IMG/VR virus record: IMGVR_UViG_3300032220_001120
Span: 1-21,826 of that record
DNA from: a virus
Reading direction: 5' to 3' (one strand)
DNA length: 21,826 nucleotides
The notes under the pieces are model-generated. The model made no database searches, was not told the DNA's origin, and was given only the letters and a program-made list of their open reading frames with translations. Below, in pieces: positions 1 to 5,998 of this stretch. The position numbers and the translations under genes were made by a program. Position 1 is the first letter of the stretch; each line of letters begins with the position of its first letter.

Positions 1-162
1 ACTTACAAGAAAGCAGAACAGGTTTTAAATAATCCAGAGAAGTATATCAATCAAGTGGTGGATAAGGTTGTTGATAGAGTTGTTGAAGAACAGGTAAATA
101 AAGCATTCGAAAAATTACCTATTCCCAAACTAAATACTGGGATGTTTAAGTTACCTTTCTGA
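1..162 (+). CDS. C-terminal end of unknown protein (partial)
   Basis: Frame 1 is open from the first base to a TGA at 160-162, giving 53 residues of a C-terminus; the start lies outside the window. The piece is charged and rich in Val, Asp, Glu and Lys over its first 40 residues, with a helical look (repeated VVD/VVE units), and ends in a Pro/Phe-containing tail. The stop overlaps the next start by one base (TGATG), so the two genes are probably translated together. I do not recognise the family. That this is coding follows from the open frame and the coupled junction; no function can be assigned. Confidence 0.7.
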   Translation, partial: TYKKAEQVLNNPEKYINQVVDKVVDRVVEEQVNKAFEKLPIPKLNTGMFKLPF

Positions 163-578
163 TGTCATTAAAAGATCCCTACATCTATCGTATCAAACAA
201 ATCACAAGAGTAATCGATGGCGACACTATTGATGCTGACATTGATTTGGGTTTTGATATCTCCCTTACTAAGCGAATTCGTCTTGCTGGTGTCGATACCC
301 CAGAGAGCAGAACAGCTGATGCGAATGAAAAGAAATATGGTCTCGAATCTAAAGAATGGCTTAAACATCAATTAGAAGGTGCGGTAGATATTATTATCAA
401 GACAGAATTGCCAGACAGCACGGAGAAATATGGACGTATTCTTGGCCATCTGTTTGTGGGCAGCGATCACTTACACTCTCTCAATGAGAAAATGATTGTT
501 GAAGGGTATGCTTGGACTTATGATGGTGGGACCAAGAAGAAAAACTTTCCTGAACTTGATGCGAAGCGTAAGAAGTAA
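162..578 (+). CDS. Staphylococcal-nuclease-like (thermonuclease) protein
   Basis: A 138-residue protein with the SNase fold signature: IDGDT at 18-22, IRLAGVDTPE at 39-48 and KYGR at 89-92. By alignment with Staphylococcus nuclease, R40, E48 and R92 fill the places of catalytic R35, E43 and R87, and D21, D45 and T46 those of the calcium-binding residues, so the enzyme should be an active Ca-dependent nuclease of DNA or RNA. I see no signal peptide, so it is presumably made and used in the host cytoplasm. It is nearly all SNase domain, somewhat shorter than the mature bacterial enzyme (about 149 residues). Its start overlaps the upstream stop by one base. Its stop at 576-578 directly abuts the stop of the opposing gene. 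Its role in the phage (host DNA breakdown, packaging or repair) is inference. Confidence 0.9.
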   Translation: MSLKDPYIYRIKQITRVIDGDTIDADIDLGFDISLTKRIRLAGVDTPESRTADANEKKYGLESKEWLKHQLEGAVDIIIKTELPDSTEKYGRILGHLFVGSDHLHSLNEKMIVEGYAWTYDGGTKKKNFPELDAKRKK

Positions 579-1349
579 TCACTTATCATGAAACTTTTTA
601 TATTGTTCTAACTTCTGCTTCTTCTGTTCTTTTTTGAGTATCTTATTAAGTTTCTTTTGATGTTCAAAAGCAAAAAAATCTTGAACTTCATAATCAGTCA
701 AATCTTTATTCAAAAGTTTTTTACTGCGGATCCAAAATTGGTTTGCTATTGGTTTAAAGAACTTTAATAGAAACTCTACTGCCGACTTACCTAGAAGTGC
801 CGCTGCTGTTGCTGCCATTGCAGTAGTACCTGCCAGTGCCACTTCTTTGTTTGTGGGTACTGGAACTGCTCCCAAAATAGGAACATGTATCTCTGCTGAT
901 ATAGGTTTCTCTGTGTTTGATTGAGTGCCCGTAGTATCTGCGGATGGTTCGGATTTGTTTTGTTGTGGTTGAACAGCATTAATTGCTGGTATTATTCTTG
1001 GCGGTGAATCAGATAGTTTTCTTTCTTTTTCCTTTTCTTCTTTCTCCTGCGACTGCTGTTTTTCGTTATTTGATTTTACGGCAGCATCATATTCCGCCTG
1101 TGTAGGTACATCAATCACAGGATACTTTATATTAGGTCGTGGCACATCCACTATGGGAGGTGCCAGACCATTAGTAAATGGAACCGACCCTTTAGGTGAC
1201 GGGAGTTGCTCTACTATAGTCGGGGCTATCCCCTGGATCGCAGTTTGAGCAACCTGGGGTTGCTTCGGCGGCGACAGTTGGTTCGACTGGAGCGATGGGA
1301 TCAATGATGAATTCGGGTTCGGGATCCCTTCTAGTGGGTTTATCGGCAT
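579..1349 (-). CDS. Proline-rich protein with one C-terminal hydrophobic segment
   Basis: A 256-residue protein in three parts: residues 1-90, low complexity and rich in Pro, Ser, Asn and Gln; about 95-165, charged then Pro/Thr-rich; about 170-200, an Ala-rich hydrophobic stretch that could span a membrane or pack as a helix. A very basic, Lys-rich tail with coiled-coil character follows. There is no in-frame Met between residue 1 and about 174, so the ATG at 1349 is the natural start; a purine-rich AAGGGAG lies 12 nt upstream, further than ideal. The first 158 nt overlap the preceding gene in another frame, and both frames are proline-rich there. It lies last in the C39 peptidase-lysozyme unit. 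I do not recognise the family; a lysis accessory or virion protein is possible. Confidence 0.65.
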   Translation of the reverse strand: MPINPLEGIPNPNSSLIPSLQSNQLSPPKQPQVAQTAIQGIAPTIVEQLPSPKGSVPFTNGLAPPIVDVPRPNIKYPVIDVPTQAEYDAAVKSNNEKQQSQEKEEKEKERKLSDSPPRIIPAINAVQPQQNKSEPSADTTGTQSNTEKPISAEIHVPILGAVPVPTNKEVALAGTTAMAATAAALLGKSAVEFLLKFFKPIANQFWIRSKKLLNKDLTDYEVQDFFAFEHQKKLNKILKKEQKKQKLEQYKKFHDK

Positions 1350-1518
1350 CGTCGTCTTTATCTCCCTTCTTTAGGGTATCAACTCCAAAGGTTGCTGCAG
1401 CAGCAGTGAATACTGTAGCAATAAATGTAGGGTCCATCTTAGCGAGTAGACCAGCATAACTAGCAGTTAGAAGAGCGGCACTCCAACTCAAAACACTAAT
1501 CCTAATAATCGTGCTCAT
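1192..1518 (-). CDS. Small two-helix membrane protein (holin candidate)
   Basis: I choose the ATG at 1518 over one at 1545 because it follows AAGGAAAA by about 7 nt, a good ribosome site; this gives 108 residues. Residues about 5-23 and 29-47 are hydrophobic and Ala-rich and look like two transmembrane helices. A Lys/Asp-rich stretch, then a Pro/Glu-rich tail with a CSNC pair follow. A short protein with two helices directly downstream of a lysozyme has the layout of a class II holin, but no family motif proves it. Its last 158 nt overlap the next gene in another frame. A +1 frameshift would join the two frames; I see no convincing slippery site. Holin is inference; coding is better supported than function. 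Confidence 0.6.
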   Translation of the reverse strand: MSTIIRISVLSWSAALLTASYAGLLAKMDPTFIATVFTAAAATFGVDTLKKGDKDDDADKPTRRDPEPEFIIDPIAPVEPTVAAEATPGCSNCDPGDSPDYSRATPVT

Positions 1519-1569
1519 ACATTTTTCCTTTTTGTTTTCGGCCATTTGTCTTTAAGGGTTAATCGTGGG

Positions 1570-2235
1570 TTACTTTTTCCAAGATTCGCCTTCTGCTTTT
1601 CTTCTACGGGCAAGTCCTGCTTCTACATTAGAACCAGGATTTCTGTACAAGTAAAGCGCATCGGGAACTTCGTCCCATTCTTTATTCTTCAGTGTGCGTG
1701 TAATAGTATTGAAGTTATCGCCACCATAAAAACCAGCGCCAAGATTATAAGCAAAGGAGAGAAGTGCTCCTCTTTGTCCATCAGACATTTCATTCCAATG
1801 TGGTATTTTACGAAGTGCTGGAAGAAAGTGCTTGCGGCATTCGTCAACTAGTAATGAATCTGCCTCTGCTTGAGTGATGGTTTGTCCCATTCTAAATGGG
1901 CCACCATTCTTATCTCTGGTGCTTCCCCAGCCAATAGTGATTGGAAGATTGCCAGAAAGAGGATCTGGATATGCATTCAACCTACAGCCTTCAAACTCTT
2001 TAATGAGTTTAAGTCCAGATGCAGGAAGATCATCGCCACCAGATGCTACAGCAGGTAAAGATACTTTTTCTGCTGCAGCACTATGCTTTTTTCCTCTATA
2101 AATTTCTGCCCACTCTACATTATCCTCAAGATATTTTGCAGGTAGGTGATCTTCCATCCACTGAACACCCTTCACATGGTTGGGGTTCTTTTCATCATAA
2201 TACTTGAAGAAGTTGTGTAAATCTACTTTTGCCAT
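1570..2235 (-). CDS. GH24 (T4-type) lysozyme with extra N-terminal domain
   Basis: A 221-residue protein. Residues 70-221 form a phage-type muramidase that cleaves the glycan strands of peptidoglycan: FEG with E82, AYPD with D91 and TIGWG with T100 give the Glu-Asp-Thr catalytic set of the T4/P22 lysozyme family. The end carries the usual GLARRRKAE motif. Residues 4-47 form a separate small domain (starting DLHNFFKYYDEKN) nearly the same as the N-terminus of the neighbouring peptidase, joined by a Ser/Ala-rich linker at about 50-68. There is no signal peptide, so release in lysis would need a holin; alternatively the protein may be carried in the virion. An AGGAG ribosome site lies about 8 nt before the ATG, 14 nt after the upstream gene. 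Confidence 0.9.
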   Translation of the reverse strand: MAKVDLHNFFKYYDEKNPNHVKGVQWMEDHLPAKYLEDNVEWAEIYRGKKHSAAAEKVSLPAVASGGDDLPASGLKLIKEFEGCRLNAYPDPLSGNLPITIGWGSTRDKNGGPFRMGQTITQAEADSLLVDECRKHFLPALRKIPHWNEMSDGQRGALLSFAYNLGAGFYGGDNFNTITRTLKNKEWDEVPDALYLYRNPGSNVEAGLARRRKAEGESWKK

Positions 2236-2249
2236 TGTTCTATCTCCTA

Positions 2250-2930
2250 TCAGTTAAAAATACGACCCCAGCCATCGTTGCCACCTGGGCACCAACGATG
2301 CTTGAGAACTGCTTTTGTGTAAATGGTCTTCTTGCCATTCTCTACTGGACCAGTATAGTTATCATTTAATGAACCATAAGGATCATTAATATAATATCCT
2401 TTACCATCAGGAGTAGTACCGATAACTACAACCATGTGCCCGCCAGTAGGTGCAGAAAGAGAACCCCTGTGCAGAATCCCAATAACGACAGGTTTGCCAG
2501 CGGATAAACTTTTATCAATATCAGAAAAAGAAAGATTGTAACTAAAGTGTGACTTAACACCATAACCTTCAAGAACACGGGTTTGAACTTCGTGATCTGT
2601 TGAGTCACCAATTGCGAATACTTTTTGAACATAGGCATCATCGCCCTTTGCTCCTTTGAGTGTACCTGGTTTTAGAAACTCAAGACACATCGCACACGAA
2701 GAAGAGTTACAAGTTCTATGTGCGTCTCTGTAATTATCTACTTGATTGAAATAAGGAACTGCCAATACTGCTGGAGTAGGTGGCTTAGTTCTGAAAATCT
2801 GTACCCATTCAGTTTCAGAATCATCCATATATTCAGCAGGAAGGTTATCTTCTAACCACTGTACTGCTGCTACATGATCTGCGTTCTTCTCATCATAATA
2901 CTTAAAAAAGTTATGAAGATCTAGAGTCAT
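2250..2930 (-). CDS. C39-like cysteine peptidase with shared N-terminal domain
   Basis: A 226-residue protein. Residues 56-190 match the peptidase_C39-like (papain-fold) pattern: VPYFNQVDN at 58-66, catalytic Cys C74 in TCNSSS, His H165 in GGHMVVV and Asp D183 in INDPYG. Such domains in phages usually cut peptide cross-links of peptidoglycan or other peptides. Residues 4-48 (DLHNFFKYYDEKN onward) repeat the N-terminal domain of the lysozyme next door. The gene is first in its unit: a T4-type late promoter (TATAAATA on the minus strand) lies 26 nt before the ATG and AGAGGAC just before it. The substrate is inferred; a virion maturation role is the main alternative to lysis or wall entry. Confidence 0.85.
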   Translation of the reverse strand: MTLDLHNFFKYYDEKNADHVAAVQWLEDNLPAEYMDDSETEWVQIFRTKPPTPAVLAVPYFNQVDNYRDAHRTCNSSSCAMCLEFLKPGTLKGAKGDDAYVQKVFAIGDSTDHEVQTRVLEGYGVKSHFSYNLSFSDIDKSLSAGKPVVIGILHRGSLSAPTGGHMVVVIGTTPDGKGYYINDPYGSLNDNYTGPVENGKKTIYTKAVLKHRWCPGGNDGWGRIFN

Positions 2931-2955
2931 AGTCCTCTTTATAATTGCACTAAGG

Positions 2956-2963
2956 TATTTATA
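2956..2963 (-). promoter_or_regulatory. T4-type late promoter for the peptidase-lysozyme unit
   Basis: The minus strand reads TATAAATA, the exact T4 late promoter element recognised by the phage late sigma (gp55 family), 26 nt upstream of the C39 peptidase start at 2930. It directly follows the T-run of the hli terminator and shares its last bases. This places lysozyme and peptidase in the late expression class, as expected of lysis or virion genes. Confidence 0.85.
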
Positions 2964-2988
2964 AAAAAAGCGCCCTTTTGGGGCGCTT
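2961..2988 (-). terminator. Rho-independent terminator of the hli operon
   Basis: On the minus strand an 8-bp stem (AAGCGCCC pairing with GGGCGCTT, at 2968-2975 and 2981-2988) with a 5-nt loop is followed by a run of seven T (2963-2969). It lies 17 nt after the stop of the second hli gene, so it closes that operon. The stem is GC-rich in an otherwise AT-rich region. Confidence 0.9.
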
Positions 2989-3004
2989 GATTATGTTCAG
3001 TAGA

Positions 3005-3112
3005 TCACCATACTCCAGGAATTACCTGGCCAGTAAGTGCATAAGCACCCATAGCAGCAATGACACCAATCATTGCAAACCAACCATTAATACGTTCTGC
3101 GCGTTCGTTCAT
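3005..3112 (-). CDS. hli: Very short high-light-inducible protein (HLIP)
   Basis: A 35-residue protein, too short for usual ORF cut-offs. It carries the chlorophyll-a/b-binding signature ERINGWFAMIG at 6-16 and ends TGQVIPGVW, a typical cyanophage HLIP tail. HLIPs are single-helix thylakoid proteins that bind chlorophyll and carotenoid and protect photosystem II. The pigment-ligand Glu (E6) and Asn (N9) are present, but the usual Arg of NGR is Trp (W11). AGGAG lies 8 nt before the ATG and overlaps the stop region of the gene before. It is last of three genes in the operon and is followed by a strong terminator. A host-derived photoprotection role during infection is established for cyanophage hli genes. 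Confidence 0.9.
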   Translation of the reverse strand: MNERAERINGWFAMIGVIAAMGAYALTGQVIPGVW

Positions 3113-3123
3113 TGTTTTTCTCC

Positions 3124-3210
3124 TTAATAAGTTTTTGAAAGTTGATTGACGGAATGTGCAAGAAGCACAAAGAAGACAATACTGGTAACAGTAAAGATTG
3201 CTTCTCCCAT
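3124..3210 (-). CDS. 28-residue single-helix membrane microprotein
   Basis: An ATG at 3210 shares a base with the TGA of the 69-residue hli gene (TGATG), and the frame runs 28 codons to TAA at 3124-3126. After MGEA, residues about 5-18 (IFTVTSIVFFVLLA) are strongly hydrophobic and should span a membrane, followed by a polar tail HSVNQLSKTY. The size and layout recall small photosystem or cytochrome b6f subunits, but I could not match it to PsbM, PsbT, PsbN, PetG, PetL, PetM, PetN or Psb30 from memory. Coupling to an hli start on one side and overlap of its stop region with the ribosome site of the next hli argue that it is truly translated. A thylakoid partner of the HLIPs is inference. Confidence 0.7.
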   Translation of the reverse strand: MGEAIFTVTSIVFFVLLAHSVNQLSKTY

Positions 3211-3419
3211 CAGATTACACCAAAGAAGAGGTGTCCTGTTGTTGCATAGGATACAATTGCAGCAACAAATCCAAGCATTGCCCAACGTCCATTAGCAAGC
3301 TCTGCTCTTTCGTTGTGTGTCATCATACCATATTTGATGGCATCTTCATCAGAGATGTACATCTTAGGCTCACGAGCGAACATATTTTGTTGCCCAAACT
3401 CATTAGTCGTTACAGTCAT
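3210..3419 (-). CDS. hli: High-light-inducible protein (HLIP), 69 residues
   Basis: Residues 37-52 (ERAELANGRWAMLGF) contain the full ExxNGRxAMLGF signature of the chlorophyll-binding helix, with E40, N43 and R45 as pigment ligands and salt-bridge Arg. The first 35 residues are a polar N-terminal arm with no signal peptide; the tail TTGHLFFGVI is as in other HLIPs. The role is binding chlorophyll and carotenoid near photosystem II and quenching excess light energy in the infected cyanobacterium. It is first gene of the operon, 29 nt from the -10 box of a near-consensus promoter, with a weak CGGAAA ribosome site. Its TGA overlaps the start of the 28-residue membrane protein. Confidence 0.95.
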   Translation of the reverse strand: MTVTTNEFGQQNMFAREPKMYISDEDAIKYGMMTHNERAELANGRWAMLGFVAAIVSYATTGHLFFGVI

Positions 3420-3447
3420 TTTCCGTTTTGTTACGAAACATTACAAT

Positions 3448-3476
3448 ATTATATAGGAAACGTAAAGAAAAGTCAA
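3448..3476 (-). promoter_or_regulatory. Sigma70-type promoter of the hli operon
   Basis: On the minus strand TTGACT (3471-3476) and TATAAT (3448-3453) are separated by exactly 17 nt, close to the bacterial housekeeping consensus, with the start codon 29 nt downstream of the -10 box. This is the form expected of an early phage promoter read by unmodified host RNA polymerase. The -35 box begins 7 nt beyond the stop of the GT25 gene, with no terminator between, so read-through from the glycan operon is also possible. Confidence 0.88.
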
Positions 3477-3482
3477 GGGTTT

Positions 3483-4292
3483 TTATGTGCCTTGTTGTGC
3501 TGCTGAATTTTCGGTTATCCGACCCAAATAAGGATCATAATCCATATATTCCTTAATATCAATATTAGCCCCGTTCTGTTCCCAGAATTGGGATAAGGCA
3601 TTATAGTTTGCCTTATGAAATGCATCAATATGATCTGGATGAATGGAAGATCCAAGTTCAGTTTTATAAAGAAGAAGAGGAATTGAGTATGTGTTTCCTG
3701 TATTATAAATCAAGTCATCTGCAACAGGACGTGGTTTAACACCGTTATCAAGTTTATACTTATCACCTCTACTATGAAACCTAAGAAGTTTCTCTGCATG
3801 ATGGCGATTAATTAGATAGCAAGCAGTAGAGAAATCATTTACAAATCTCTTGTGCAACTTAACATGAATATCTCCTGTACAGATAATAGCAATTTGTACC
3901 ACATCCCAATCATAAGGAATGTGTGCATAGAAATCATCCCAAGTAAAGTTCCAGAACCTCACCAAATCCAAATTACAATCATCTTCCATGATGATTGCAT
4001 AAGGACTATCAGATGTTTCCATCCAATGTTTAATTGCTTTTAAATGAGAAGTAATGCATCCAATTTCGCCAGAAGTCATCATCTCAGGATATCTTCCAGA
4101 AACAATATCACTCAGATCATCTTCACGCCCATCATATGCAGAGATGCGTGTGTAATTTTCAATCTCCCAATACTTAAATTGATCTTCCATATACTCTTTT
4201 CTTTCTGGTTGACCATCAAGATTTAAGTAATAAATTGGACCAATACCTTTAACTTTATATGCAGATTTATTCCTATCAAATAGTTCAGACAT
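3483..4292 (-). CDS. GT25 family (LPS-type) glycosyltransferase
   Basis: A 269-residue protein with the GT25 motifs in order: YYLNLD and ER at 21-30, RISAYDG at 49-55, GEIGCITSH at 75-83, IMEDD at 101-105 (metal-binding acidic group) and a later DDLIYN. GT25 enzymes add galactose, glucose or related residues to lipooligosaccharide, or to collagen hydroxylysine in animals. I see no membrane segment. It is last gene of the 20-gene glycan operon; the ATG lies 9 nt past the previous stop. The acceptor here is unknown. Confidence 0.88.
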   Translation of the reverse strand: MSELFDRNKSAYKVKGIGPIYYLNLDGQPERKEYMEDQFKYWEIENYTRISAYDGREDDLSDIVSGRYPEMMTSGEIGCITSHLKAIKHWMETSDSPYAIIMEDDCNLDLVRFWNFTWDDFYAHIPYDWDVVQIAIICTGDIHVKLHKRFVNDFSTACYLINRHHAEKLLRFHSRGDKYKLDNGVKPRPVADDLIYNTGNTYSIPLLLYKTELGSSIHPDHIDAFHKANYNALSQFWEQNGANIDIKEYMDYDPYLGRITENSAAQQGT

Positions 4293-4301
4293 AATTAATT
4301 A

Positions 4302-5099
4302 CTATTTTTTAAGATAAACATCATTTAAAAAGTTTTCTGGAACCTTATCCCATAAGGTTGGCATAAAAACTTCTGCTTTACATCCGCCAAACCACCAAGA
4401 ACATTCGGGAAATGTACTACCAAATGTTGCATATAATTTTTTATGACATTGGGATAACAAATACATTTCAATAAATGCTTCTTGAGTTTGTGTAATGTCA
4501 TCCAAACCACCGTCATCTCTGATTACATCAACACTTCTTGGATATGTAATTATTTGATCACTGAATTTATTCACAAAATAATTAGTCACATTAATATTAT
4601 CTGTAGCCAAAAAAATCTTTTGATCTGGACCAAGATTTTCAATCTCTCTTTCATATCCCTCAAAATCTACCCACACACTTCTGCTGCCATCACCGTTTGG
4701 AGGTAGAAAACTTCTAATATTTACCCCCACCATATTATCCTTGTTCCAGTCTTGGGTAAAATCATCTATAATTTTTTTAATTTCTGGTCTAATTTTTATT
4801 TTTTGGAATATTGGCAAATACTTATCAATAAAATATTGTGGAATTTTATTGTAAAATTGATCTATTGTTTTGTAATTATCAATATATTTTTCTTCTTCTT
4901 CATCAACAAGAAGTCTCCAAACTGATCCAGTAGAAGGATACTTTTGAAAGTCTTCTTCTGTTGCCAACTCAAAATTTTCAAACAAATGAATGTCTGTGGG
5001 TTTTTCAATTTTTATAGTTTCATATCTTGCCATATGAGAAACATATGACTTAATTCTATTACCTAAAGCCGCAGATCTTCCAACAACAAATGTACTCAT
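4302..5099 (-). CDS. Fucosyltransferase-like GT-B protein (NodZ/O-FucT style)
   Basis: I take the ATG at 5099, which makes a 4-nt ATGA overlap with the upstream stop as at many junctions here; an upstream ATG at 5123 would intrude 28 nt into that gene. The 265 residues show ALGNRIKS near 11-18, resembling the GLGNRL loop of nucleotide-sugar-binding fucosyltransferases, then VGVNIRS near 131-137 (compare H.R of the donor pocket), LATDN about 30 residues later and a C-terminal ATFGSTFPECSWW, like the S/T-rich end motif of that superfamily. GDP-fucose or a similar GDP sugar is the likely donor. The family call is by motif resemblance only, so it is less certain than its GT11 neighbours. Confidence 0.62.
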   Translation of the reverse strand: MSTFVVGRSAALGNRIKSYVSHMARYETIKIEKPTDIHLFENFELATEEDFQKYPSTGSVWRLLVDEEEEKYIDNYKTIDQFYNKIPQYFIDKYLPIFQKIKIRPEIKKIIDDFTQDWNKDNMVGVNIRSFLPPNGDGSRSVWVDFEGYEREIENLGPDQKIFLATDNINVTNYFVNKFSDQIITYPRSVDVIRDDGGLDDITQTQEAFIEMYLLSQCHKKLYATFGSTFPECSWWFGGCKAEVFMPTLWDKVPENFLNDVYLKK

Positions 5100-5998
5100 T
5101 TCACTAACTCCAATGATACCCATTCTTTAAGATTAACTTTAGGTTCCCATCCAAAAACTGTTTTTATTTTATTATTATCCGCAAGAGTTGTTCTTGCTTC
5201 TCCATCTCGTATGGGTATATTTATATGATTGTCTGAAATCATATGAGCAATTTCATTGATGGAATAATTAAAAGCATTTCCGACATTATATATTTGCCCG
5301 TAATATGCGTCTTCAATATTGGTAATTGCAGAAAGAATATTTGCATTTACAACATCTTGGACATGAACAAAATCTCTACGTTGAAGACCATCACCAACAA
5401 TTGTGAGAGGTTCTCCTGCATTACGTTGACGGAGAAAAATACCAATTACAGGAGCATATTGTCCTGTAGTAGGAGAGCGTTCACCATACACATTAAAGTA
5501 TCTGAAGATAACTGTCTTAAGACCATACAAATTTGTATACATCTTACAGAGTTCTTCTCCAGAAACTTTAGAAACAGAATAAGGATTCAAACAATCATTA
5601 GGGTCAGTTTCTACATTAGGAAATTTATTGAGGCCATACGCAGAAGAGGTTGAAGAATAAATTACCTTCTTAACTCCTGCTTCTCTTGCACACTGAAGAA
5701 CGGTGCAAGTGCCAACAGCATTTTTGTTTACAGCATTAATTGGATTTTCAATAGCAGGTTGAAGTCTAGATTCTGCAGCAAGGTGAAACACATAATCTAC
5801 CTTATCATATAGATCTCTAGTAAACTCATAATCACAAATATCTAGTTTGTGATTATCTGCTTTTAAGTTCCAATAAAACTTCTCATTACAATCTGCAGTC
5901 TCATTGTCAATAACGACAACTTCCCAATTCATATCGACCAATCTGTCTACAAGATTTGATCCAATAAATCCTGCTCCTCCAGTTACAAGTGCTTTCAT
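5096..5998 (-). CDS. NAD-dependent sugar-nucleotide epimerase (extended SDR, GalE/WbpP-like)
   Basis: A 300-residue protein starting MKALVTGGAGFIGSN, the Rossmann NAD-binding loop of extended SDRs. The active site is present: YSSTSSAYG supplies Ser/Thr, and PYSVSK the Tyr-x-x-x-Lys pair. FRYFNVYGERSP and RDFVHVQDV are typical of UDP-glucose/UDP-GlcNAc 4-epimerases. The ATG at 5998 forms an ATGA overlap with the gene before, so the upstream TTG in frame is not needed. It follows the HAD/cytidylyltransferase gene and may act on its nucleotide-sugar product, or may supply UDP- or GDP-galactose-type donors. The substrate cannot be read from sequence. Confidence 0.87.
   Translation of the reverse strand: MKALVTGGAGFIGSNLVDRLVDMNWEVVVIDNETADCNEKFYWNLKADNHKLDICDYEFTRDLYDKVDYVFHLAAESRLQPAIENPINAVNKNAVGTCTVLQCAREAGVKKVIYSSTSSAYGLNKFPNVETDPNDCLNPYSVSKVSGEELCKMYTNLYGLKTVIFRYFNVYGERSPTTGQYAPVIGIFLRQRNAGEPLTIVGDGLQRRDFVHVQDVVNANILSAITNIEDAYYGQIYNVGNAFNYSINEIAHMISDNHINIPIRDGEARTTLADNNKIKTVFGWEPKVNLKEWVSLELVK

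Noticed and set aside
1546-1851. 101-codon plus-strand frame opposite the lysozyme
   Set aside because: Fully antisense to a well-supported GH24 lysozyme, with no ribosome site or family pattern.
3124-3210. Microprotein as a known photosystem or cytochrome b6f subunit
   Set aside because: Compared from memory with PsbM, PsbT, PsbN, Psb30, PetG, PetL, PetM and PetN; none shares its pattern beyond a single helix.
5217-5224. TATAAATA on the minus strand within the SDR gene
   Set aside because: It lies deep inside a coding region of an AT-rich genome, about 120 nt before the next start, with no terminator or gap; chance match is likely, though an internal late promoter cannot be excluded.
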